From contig CM055312.2 of assembly GCA_029255685.2 (NCBI GenBank), positions 83,555,010 through 83,619,009 of the forward strand: a stretch of 64,000 nt of DNA, written 5' to 3'. Position 1 is the first letter of the stretch; the number at the start of each line of letters is the position of its first letter. Both the position numbers and the translations under genes were made by a program. Below the pieces are notes generated by a model, which did not search any database, was not told the DNA's origin, and saw nothing but the letters and a program-made list of their open reading frames with translations. This DNA comes from Silene conica. Taxonomy: Eukaryota > Streptophyta > Magnoliopsida > Caryophyllales > Caryophyllaceae. Positions 34,901 to 46,900 of the stretch are shown piece after piece.

Positions 34901-37900
34901 GTACATAAAACCATTCTAGTTATCTTTTCGTTCCTATTTATACACGAAGGAGAATTACTCTCTCTCAGACTTAGATTTATCTATATGACAAGCTAAACGT
35001 GGAAGTACGTTCGTGCTGATTGTAATTATGTTTTGTGACTTTATTCAGAATGTCAGTCATCCCCCAAAAGAGTTCCAGGATCACTGTTCCACTGGTTTTG
35101 ACGCACTTGCAGGTGATACTTCGACAACTAGTCCTACATCAAACATAGAAGTCAGCTCACCTGAAGATATGATTCCTCAAAACCCGGTAAAAGATGCGTC
35201 TCTTGTATCCATAGAGGAACTCCATAAGCTTGCAGGTGGCGCTGATATAACGGTGCGTATTTGAAAATTGATTCTGTAGGTTCCCGTGGTTGCTTTTGTG
35301 TAGTTTGCATGGAACTTTTTCCTTCTGATGAGTCTTCTTGCTGATTTAAAATGGATATAAATTGAACCAGGGTTTGAAGGCCATTATGGACAAGGCAGTA
35401 CATCTTGAAAACATAGAAAAGATAAAACTGTAAGTGCTATTATGAGGTGTTAGCATTGTATTCTTACTTTCCATTCCTTTTGTGCATTGTTTTGCATTGA
35501 TAATGTTATGACGTAATGTCAACCTTGATAAAACTGTAAAAGCAATTACCAGGTGTTTGATTTCTATTCTTACTCTCTTTTCCCATTTGTATGCTGTTGC
35601 ACATTGGTAATGTAATACTCAATTATTTTTTTGACAAGTGGGCTGGATCTTGAGAGTATGAGTATCGGGAATCGTGATTCTCTTCTGCTATTTCGTACTC
35701 TTTGCAAGGTTTGTGTCATAACCAACTTGCTTATTGATATGTAATTGAAGGTTTGTTGGCTCACTTGTGATTCTTTGGTTTCTGCAGATGGGTGTGAAGG
35801 CCGACAATGACATAATGGCGACAAAGACAAATATTCTCTCTCTGGAACTTTTACAGGTTATTTCGGACAGTGCATAGGTTCTTTTTTAATAACTTTTGCA
35901 GGCTATTTCAGACAGTGATTCGTAGGTTCTTTCTTTGAGTATCTCGTAAGTTGATTTGGTTAGGTGTTTTCTTGGTTATAGTAGTCCCCGTTATATTTGA
36001 TTTCTTAATTTTTTGAATTACGGGATTGCTGTTTACTCTTAACCATGTATAATTCCCAGTTTTCTCTTTGTTTCTATCAAAATTTTCCTTTTGATGGTAA
36101 GTAAACAACAATTCATTTTATTCTGCTAGCTCACCCCAAGTTCTTTTTCGATCAAGTCTTTGTTGTTGCTGTGTTTGCAAAATACTTAACGACAACTCAA
36201 AAGACTCTCCCGTATACACTCTTTCGGTTATATCCCAAGTTATTTGCCCGTTCAATGCATTCTTATCACCCTCTCACCAGCACTACCATGTCACACTCCA
36301 GCTACTTTCGTCAAACTTTGAGGAAGTGTCTACCAAGTTCATTATAAAGAAGGGGCTGTTGTACTCTTATGCTTTTTTGCCTTGTTTCCTGGAGGCTGGA
36401 TCAAATCCAGATTTTGGTAGATTTAAATTAGTTTCTGTGTACAAGTTTGTGTATTGAAAAGTGATTATATGGAATCTTATCATATTAGTTTTGGTTGCAG
36501 GGCTTATTGGAAGATGTTAGCCATGCATTCACTAAGAACTTTCATTTTCTTAACACAATAAAAGCGTATCTTTCCTACACTTTGTTGCGGGCATCCATTT
36601 CTTCATCTCCTCAAATATTTCAGGTTGCCTCCAATCATTGTTTGACCGTCTGCCCATTTATTGAGATAGTTTCACTGTTAAATGGGTCTCTTCTTCTGAT
36701 TACTAATGGGCCTGTGCTTTTGTTTATCCTGATAGCAAGCAGCTGGAATATTTGTTGTGCTTTTGCTACGATTTAGAGATTCTCTGAAGGTACTACAATT
36801 TCTATAAAAGTTTGGTTTAGGGGTTTGATTCTGTGATCTTATTGCTCTCTTTTTTCTTCTTCTAAGGGTGAAATCGCGATCTTGTTTCCATTGATAGTGT
36901 TAAGATGCATGGATAATGCAGAGTGTCCTTCTAACCAAAGGCTAAGCGTGCTAAGGTGAGAATTTGCTGGTCAAATTGCTTTTACTGGTGGAATTTTATT
37001 CTTCTTTTGTTTGTAGGATTTCTCTTTGTTTTATAAGCTTCTGAAGTTGAAGAGCATATGTAGGATGCTTGAGAAGTTATGCAAGGATCCACAGATGCTT
37101 CTGGACATATTTGTTAACTACGACTGTGATCTTGATGGGCCAAATCTCTTTGAACGCATGGTACTACCAGCTATCTGCACTCCCTTGTTTGAAATATTAT
37201 TTTTTTGGTGGCCTTTTGACATTTTTTTCTCCTCTTCTAAGGTGACTACATTGTCAAAAATTGCCCAAGGGACTCAAGCTTCAGATCCCAACACTGTTGC
37301 TGTCTCTCAAAGTGCATCAATCAAGGATTCCTCACTTCAGGTAAGTTAGTTTTGAGACAGCTTAGGCATTTGACTGTTGTACAGTTTGGATGGTCTTTTC
37401 GTGCTATATATTATATGAGGACTGCTTTGTTATTTTTTTTAATGTCCCTGTGTTGTGTGACAGTGTGTACATTAGACCCAAGTTAATTCACACTTCGATA
37501 TTAATATCATGCCTGTATTTATTTTTTATTTTTTTTGTTTTATTGTTCTTCTTATATGTGTGTGTGGCGCGTGCGAATTTGTCTTGTTATTACTTGGCAA
37601 CAGCAATTTATCAGTAAAGCCTTATTTCTAAAATGATTTTTACATCCGCGAACATGAACCATCATACGTAGCTGTCAATGTAAGTGGTAAAACAAACGTA
37701 TAGGGGGTCAAAATAAGTAAACTAAGAAAAGTGATAATGTGAAAGAGAGTGAAGTGAGTGGGAGTAGCATAAAAAGCAAGGCATAAAGTGGAAACTCAAA
37801 TAAAAAATGTGTGAAAATCTTATAAAAGAATTCCCTTCCTCTGTTGCTTCGCCATTTCATTACTAACCTTAAAAAATGTGTGTGAAGAAAGACAAAAGGA

Positions 37901-40900
37901 AAACAAGGAGGGAAAACCTTACTAAAGATAGCAAAAAAGAGACGTAAAGGGGAAAAAGTCTGCAAAGCATATCCATGGATTCAAGTGGCAATATGGGACT
38001 ACTTCCTAAACGTACTAAAAACATCGAAGTTGAATGGTCTGGAAAGCTCGCCCATAGGCGATGATTGAGTTAGTCATGTTAGAAAATTGTCTGGATTGAC
38101 AAAGAAAGGTTTGATCCAATTGACACATTGATGCATTATGCATGCACTGAAGCTTTTATTTCATTTTATGACAGACTGTTCCTTTGTTCCGGTTCATAAA
38201 GCAAAATGGCTCACTGAACTTGGTGTATATCTTTTATTGTTAAGCAAAAGTCATTCAGTGCAATTCTCAACACTATTTTATTTTGGGTCCTCTGAAAATG
38301 GCGTCTTTGTGTTGTTAACGCAAGGGTTAGTGATACGAATGCGGAAGTGAATAGCGACTTTTAACGACCTTGCTAATGTCACGTGCTAGGCGTGACAAAC
38401 CGTATGCCAACAGTAACCAAATAACAAATAAAAACAGATATTTAGTTCAGTGTTCTACCTCGAAAACGAACTAATGGTTTCTAACAAATGAGCTGCCTCA
38501 CTCAATCGAAAGGGAGAGATTTGAAGTATCGTTTCAAATCTGAATTCTTATAAATGTTTTTCTGTCTGAAAACTTCAGGCAAAACTCCCTATAAATAGCT
38601 ATCATCTCCTTAACCGACAAGACTCCTAACTGAATTAATTAATTCATCATCATCAGGAATCATATCAGTTAGTCTGTGGCTCTGTGCACATCCGCCATAT
38701 ATCGTAATTTGTAGAATCCCTTGATGCACCGAGGCAATGTTGTTTTTATGTCGTACAAAATAAGAGATGTTGCTTCGGGATTTTGTAGTTTAAGCTTTTA
38801 TATTTATATATGGGATGAACATAATTAACTTTTTTTTTCAAGGTTGTAGCCACTTTTAGGATTAAGTTTTGGGGCAGGTTGTTTTTTAAGCTCTCCTTTG
38901 GGAGAACGGAGCTCTGAGCTGGTTGTATCAATGAGATCCCAATTACTTCCGTCTAAATGAGTTGATTACACTCTTAATTTTGATATAGATAACAGATCCT
39001 CTTACGCTTTACATTTTTGCAAATGTAAAATTATCTTCTTTAGAAAATTCTGTATTGGAACATTTTTGGTGAAGAATATTATTCTCATCCTCATATATCT
39101 TATTTGCATCTAACCATAAACATAATGCATACATGAAAGTAAGTATGAAAAAACTAATGTGTCTGACGTACTATAGAAATGGAAGCCCTATTGGCTCTAG
39201 ATTTGAAAATATGCTTCAAAGGTTTTTATTACCGGAAGATCGAAAGTTGTGTCATTTGCTGCAGTATTATTGCTCCTTTCTAAGTGATTTTGTTAATCAT
39301 ACTTGAGCACCTAGTTAGCTGACTTGTCTTATGTTTTTCGCTAATTTGTGGAAGTTTCACTTCTTCATGCTTGTGCAGTGCCTTGTGAATGTCTTTAAAA
39401 CACTGGTCGACTGGGAGAAGTCCCATAAAGAATCAGACCACAAAATCAAGGACGGGAAGTCACTGGATGGTTCTTCGGGTAAAGATGCCGTAGAAATTGA
39501 ACAGAGGAAGGCCTCAAACAGCGATTTTGAGGAGGCAAAGTCTTGTAAATCTACTGTGGAAGCTGCGATAGCTCAGGTAAAAATGTCAGAAATGGACATT
39601 TGTCTTTCATTCTCGACCCTTGAATGACAGGCTGAGTGGAGGACTCCTTGTTCTCTAATGCTTACTTTTAGTAATAATATAATTATGCCGAGACAGTAGT
39701 TCTCCTGTACGACGGTCTCATCCCGTGTTTTTTTGCAAAATGTGACCATTTTGTGACAAAAAGTGACCATTTTTTTTATAAATAGTGACCACTTTTGAGA
39801 AATAGGTCATTTTTTAAACAAAAAAGTGGTCACTATTTAATTAAAAGTGGTCACTATTTATCAAAATGTGGTCACTTTTCTACTGGTCGTATGTGCGACC
39901 GTCGTAAAGTAGAATTTGTGATGCCGAGAATATATTTATTTTTGAACTATGGCCTCTGTAAAATTTGTTACAAAGTGTATTATGTGACAAATTTGAAAGC
40001 AGATGGTTCATACTTCATACAGATGCCTTTCATGCATAACTACGGAACACTGTAATTACTAGACCTTGTAATAATGTTTAAAAATAGGACGATTAATAAT
40101 ATATCCAACATCATTTACCTGCTTTATTTTGTATGTTTTATTTCCTTAAAATAAGTAAGATTTACGTGTGGACTATGATTCTCTTGTATGCTGCCACAGT
40201 TCAATCTGCAGTCAAGCAAGGGCATGGACTATCTTATATCCAACAAACTGGTAGAAAATTCTTCCGCTTCTGTAGCTGATTTTTTGAAGAATACTCCCCA
40301 TTTGGACAAGGCAAGATAGTTCAGCCTTCTTTTCAATCTTTTGTTTGCCGTTTAAAGGCAAAATAATTCAGCTTTCTGGCAGAAATTTAATGATATGTAT
40401 TGCCATTTGTTCTACAGAGTATGGTTGGTGATTTCTTAGGTCAAGATGAAGAATTTCCATTGTCGGTAATGCATGCTTATGTTGATTCTATGAATTTTTC
40501 TGGAATGACTTTTGCGGCTGCAATACGCGAATTCTTCAGTGGGTTTAGACTTCCTGCAGAAGCCCAAAAGATTGACCGTATAATGGAGAAGTTTGCAGAG
40601 CGGTGGGTCCTTATGACACTGAGTGTCTTATGTTCCGCTTTTATAAATTTTTTTCTGTTGAATTCCTATATGATATATTCTTCACTTTACAAACCAAGGA
40701 GTTAACTTCTCCTATTGCCTATCGGTTTTAGGATGAAGCCTCATTTTGGCCTATGGTGAACTTTATCTCCATCACAGGCCCATATTAGGTGGAGTTGAAC
40801 ATATTATAAGAACTCATAGCTTCGACTGTATGACTTTTCACTTATGCAGTATTGCAACTGACATAGCATTCTGTTGAGGGTTGTTAAAAACCACTCCAGT

Positions 40901-43900
40901 TTGATTTCTAAAGGTAGTCACAGAGGAATTCCTACTGCCAATTGGTTTTAGGATAGAACCTACATTGAGCTTATGAAGTGGGTTCTACTCGTCGTGGGTG
41001 TGGCCCAAACTCATTTGTGTGGAATTTAACACGTTCCACAAATTTCTTGCTCTTTCGGTCAGTAGCGCTACTATAATATGGACTTCACTTTGTGTGGAAT
41101 TTAACACTTTTCACATATTTTGGGAGGCAAGTAATAAATGTTTACTAGAATACGTAAGAACTCTTACACACAATGTGCCTTGCTGGCTATCTGTCTATGA
41201 TACTGGCTGTAAACTTACTCTTTAAATCTGCATCTTTGGTTTTCAGATATTGTGCAGATAATCCAGCTCTGTTTAAGAATGCGGATACAGTTTATAACCT
41301 CGCCTATGCAGTCATTATGCTGAATACTGATGCTCACAATCCTAAAGTTACTGCCAAAATGTCCAAGGCTAATTTTGTGCATTTAAATTCTGTGGCCGAT
41401 GCCGAAGAGATCCCACCTCAAGAACTTCTAGAGGAGATCTATGATTCTATTGTAAAGGAAAAAATAAAAATGAAAGATGACGATACTGAAGAAAAAGGGT
41501 GCCTTGTAAACATCCTTAATTTGAGTCTTCCCAGAAGAAAGCCTTCAACAGAAACTATATCTGAGAGAGATGCTATTGTTAAGCAAACGCAAGCTATTTT
41601 CCAGAATAGAGGAACAAATAGGGGGGTCTTTTATACCTTAAAGAGGGTTGAACTCCTAACGCTGATGACTGAATCAGTTGGATGGCCTTTGCTTGTCACA
41701 TTTTCTGTTATCATGGAGGAAGGAGATAATATGTCAAGGGTTCAACTTTGTATGGAGGGATTTAAAGCAGGAATTCACATCACAAATGTTTTAGGAATGG
41801 ATACAATGCGTTATGCGTTCCTAACTTCATTAGTCAGGTAATAGATGATGTGGAGCCATTGTCCTTGAAGAGAATGCAAAGTCGTATTTTTAAATTTCTG
41901 TCATCTTGTTATCTTGTGATTATGATTTTATCTTTTCATTTGTCTCAGATTTACTTTCTTACATGCACCGAAGGAAATGCGCAGTAAAAATGTTGAAGCC
42001 TTACGAACTTTGTTAGATTTGGGCGAGTCTAATGCTGATGCCCTTGAGAACACATGGAATTCTGTTTTGGAATGCATTACTCGGCTGGATTTTATCACCT
42101 CGAATTCTGTTGTTTCTGTAACTGTGATGCAGGCATCAAATCAGATCTCCAAAGATGCACTTCTTCAGTCTTTGAGACAATTAGCGGGAAAACCTACGGA
42201 ACAACTATTCCTAAACAGTGTGAGGCTTCCCAGTGATGCAGTAATCGAGTTCTTCACTGCTCTTTGCAGTGTATCAGCAGAAGAACTGAAACAAAATCCT
42301 GCCCGTGTTTATAGCCTACAGAAACTTGTTGAAATTAGCTATTACAACATGGCGCGCATACGCATGGTATTTCTTTTGTAGAATATATATATACTCTTTG
42401 TTTGCTTTATTACTAAAGGGGAATACCATAGAGTAATCATATATTCTTTGGTTTATTCCACATAATCTAGAATAATTCTCCAGTTCTCGATAATGATGGA
42501 ATAAAGCAAAATGGCTTACAAAACTGTGTGAAGTAATAGTCCTTGATGCAACTTTTGGCACGATTTTTTGTTACGAGTCATCCGGAAATAGCGCTTTTGT
42601 ATTGTTAGTACTAAGGTAAGACCGTACATCTGACCCCTTGCCACTCCATTGCCAGGAGCTCTTAAGTCATTAGGTTTATGTTGCTCTTGTATTGCTCACA
42701 AGGATCTCATTTTTCAATTTTACCCCATGTTTCTCTGTACAAACCTGATGCTCAAATTTCTTTTAGGTGTGGGCTAGGATCTGGTCTGTCCTGGCGGACC
42801 ATTTTGTTTTGGCTGGAAGTCATCATGATGAGAAGGTAGCTATGGATGCTATTGATTCTTTAAGGCAGCTGGGTATGAAGTATTTGGAGTGTGCTGAACT
42901 TTCCAGTTTTACATTTCAAAATGACATTCTGAAACCATTTGTTCTTCTCATGCGGAACAGTCAAAATGAATCGATGAGAAGGCTGATTGTTGATTGCATA
43001 GTTCAGGTTTCCTGCTAAACATTTTCTAGTTTTCCTCTATTTTTTTTAGTCATCATTGAAACAACTTGACTACTACGATTTTTCTTTAATATATTCTCAG
43101 CTATAGAAAGTGAGTCGTTTTGCAGATGATAAAATTAAAGGTCGGAAGCATAAAGTCAGGCTGGCGAAGTGTATTCGTGATTTTCACAGCCGCGGCAGTC
43201 GACGAATCAGAGCCTATCGTCGAAAGTGCATTTGAGAATGTGGAGCAGGGTGAGACCTAGTGTTGTATTTTCCTCAGTTTTATTTCTCAAATTGTTGAGC
43301 AGCGCTTAACACTTGCATCCCAGATAACAAAATTGTCAAGTATATAACATCTCACTTTTTATTGACAACTTGATATTTTATAATGGTGATGGGCATGCTT
43401 AAGTTAGTCATCGTTATAAATATATATACGCTGTGAAAATAATTTCATTAGGTTGTTTATATGATGGACTATTATCATTAAACATTAAAGTGACTGCATT
43501 TTTTTTAATTGTGAAATGACAGTCATTTGATTAACTCTCAGTGCAAATTTCATTTTGGGTCGTCTGGAACAGTCTATCTGTGTTGCACACAGAGATACAG
43601 ACCTCTGACCTCCTTACCCTGTGTGGGGACCCTTGAGACACTGGAGTATTGTTATTGACCTGTTGTACTATTAGGTCTCGTATCATGCTATAAGATGCTT
43701 CTGTAAAAGAGTTTCTTGCATTACTTTCAGTTTTTACACAGCTTAGGTTTGAGAATGTTTGTTGTATGACACTCCTGTGATGTACAGTGATCTTGGAACA
43801 TTTTGATAAAGTTGCTGGTGATTGCTTTATGGACTGTGTCAACTGTCTTATTGGATTTGCCAACAATAAGAGCTCTCACCGGATAAGTTTGAAGGCTATT

Positions 43901-46900
43901 GCACTCTTGCGTATTTGTGAAGACCGACTTGCAGAGGTTTGTCTTTTTTATCCTAACAAGTTGTGGTGTTGCCCTTCAACTTGGCACTAACCTAGCTTAT
44001 TATAACTTTACCAAGTTTTCCATGGTACCTAACTGCATTCTTGAATCTCGTTTGTTTCTTCGATTTACTAATGTTCCATTTAATAAATATTACCATAAGT
44101 CACCTATGATTCTATGAACGTGTAGTTTCTTCAAAATCGTTAACTTAGAATACAGTCACTTTGTCTTTCATTTTACTTATTTATTTATCACCCCAACATT
44201 TAATATCCTTAAACTCTTTACTTTCTTATCTAGTGCTCCTACATGTAAAAAACATTTTTTTCGAAACGGTTATGAGGTTTTCAAGAAAAATAGCTTAAAT
44301 TATTCCAGCAATTGATTAAATTCCTTACGTTTTAGTTTTTCTCCATTGCTCTAACATGTGAACTCATCGTCTTTACATACAATTATGAGAGTTTAAAAGG
44401 ATACTTGTAGACATTTCCAGCAGTTTTTTTCTGTAAATTTGCTGTTTCCGGGGCACCTACATGTGAGCACATTATCTTTGCATACAATTATGACAAATAA
44501 AACATGCTGGGGAATGCAAACAAGAAGTAGCAGATTTCCTTTCTAAATGAAGCTTGATGATATCGCCATGGGCATTTGTGAATTGATGCATAATTGCATA
44601 TCATTGAGCCTGACTGTAAATAGTAGGATAACTGCTGGTATTTGCCAGTGAGACATTTTTGATCTATGGTGATTGCCTTAGATAATTTACTCTTGGTTTC
44701 TACTAAAAGGGAGGGTTTATTTGCTTGCAAAAATGTAGGGCCTTGTACCAGGTGGTGCTCTAAAGCCTATAGATCAAAGTCCAGATGAGAATTTTGATGT
44801 GACTGAGCAATACTGGTTCCCAATGTTAGCGGGATTGTCAGATCTAACATCAGATCCAAGGGTTGAGGTCAGAAACTGTGCCCTGGAAGTACTTTTTGAT
44901 TTGTTGAACGAGAGAGGTTCCAAGTTTTCTCCGTCTTTCTGGGAAAGTATCTTTCGTCGAGTCCTTTTCCCTATCATTGACCATGTAAGACACGCTGGAA
45001 ACGAGACCTCACTGATTTCTTCTGATGACGAGTGGCTCCATGAGACCTGCATTCACTCACTGCAGTTGCTGTGTAATCTTTTTAACACTTTTTACAAGGT
45101 ATGTAGTTTTTTCCCTTTTCTTTTCAATTGTCTGACTGGGTTAGCCGCCGAGACGGTATGAGTATGTTCGTCATTTATGTGAAATGTTTTGTCATTTACT
45201 CCAAACTTAAAGATGCTTCATTGCTTTCTGTAGTCCTCAGGGTCGTCCCTGCAATACCCCGTTTCGTTGCTGCTTAAGTTAACTTTCTTTTAATACAATA
45301 ATTGAGAAAAATGCACAAAAAACTTAGTTGTCCATAGTACTGGCACTATGAGTACTTGCACGTAGATCCACTAATGCATTAGGGAGGGGCTTATCTCTGG
45401 GAAGGTCTTCACGGCTTATTGACATTCAGAGAGGAAACGTACTTTGTTTAAAAAGACGAAAAGTGCGCCGATGCACAACGTGACATAGACAAGAGGCGGC
45501 ATTTTAAAAATAAAATTTTCTGGTATAATAACTCCTGGATTTTAAAGAAGGGTAACACGTAAAAGGAGTAAAAGTTAGAGATATGTGGCAAATAGAATGT
45601 CATTCAAGAAGTCGAAAATAAAAATAAAAATTGCATAGTTCTACACATCACTTCTATAAAGCGCAGTTAAGGCGTACCAAGGTGTTTAGGTAGTGACTCA
45701 GTGAGCATTTGGTTTATATTCACTGGTGGTGTTTTTTTTTAACTATTTGAAATGATAAGCATGCACCATTACATAGAACATTTTTATATATTGTGGGGCT
45801 AGAACTTTATTGTGGCAATGCTTTTGATGGAACTCCATTGGTATGGAATTTCGACAAACATCCTTTTGGTTGTTCATAGTAACAATTGTGTTCTACACTT
45901 GGCTTTTTTTACCCCAAAATGAGCATGTTGTACATTCAGAATGAGCTAGTTCATTACAGGTTTATTTTTATAAATCCCAGACTATTACACTATTCCTATC
46001 ATTATCAGCAGAATACAAATTAAGGAATCTGGAGTACTACTGTAGTTCTTCATTTGACACAAGCACTGGCATGGTAGATTGTGTGTACCTATTGGGATTT
46101 GGCCATTTGGGATGGATTTGTAAGTCACTATAAGCAAGGCAGGCAGTCGGTTCGAACATTAAAGAAACAAGCAGAAGATGTCCAGATAAGAGTGGTTAAA
46201 AATGAAGTGTCTTGAACAATTGTTATCAAATGAGAGTAGAAAAGCTATGAAAAATGACAAACCACATACACAGAAGACAGAACATTCCTGAAACAATATC
46301 CACCTAGCTTATTCAGAAATTGGAATTGAATGCAAACCATTTTTTGATGACTATATTGCAGTATATGTGAGTACCTGCCTATAGTGGCGTAGTCTTAGTT
46401 ATTTTTTCTCCTGCCATGTTTCTTGTCTACCGAGAACCTCGATTATTGTTGTTTAGGGCTTTGAGGAGGATCAGATAATATGTTGTTACTCACTAACTAG
46501 TTTAAATCCCGCGCAATGATGCACGGTATATATGTTGTTACTCACTGTGCAATTCTTGAACGGTATATATAAATTCTTATATTTTTTGTATATTACTTAT
46601 TTTCAAATTCTTTTCCTTGTATTTGATTTGCGAGAAAAAATTTAAGCCGAAAAAATAATCAATTGAGCTGATATGAGATGTGTATTTTAGTGATTCTTCT
46701 GCAAGAAATGAATGATATCCTTTAATAATTTTTTATTTAGTTTAACGAAAAGATTTTAGTTTCACAAAACTAATTGTAATAGTGTATAACTAACTATTCC
46801 ATTTTAATTTACAAAACTTCTTGTTACGCACAAAAAAAAAAATCCATTTCTTGACATAATGGTCATAAAGCTTAATTCTTTGCTATTAATTAGTATCGAT

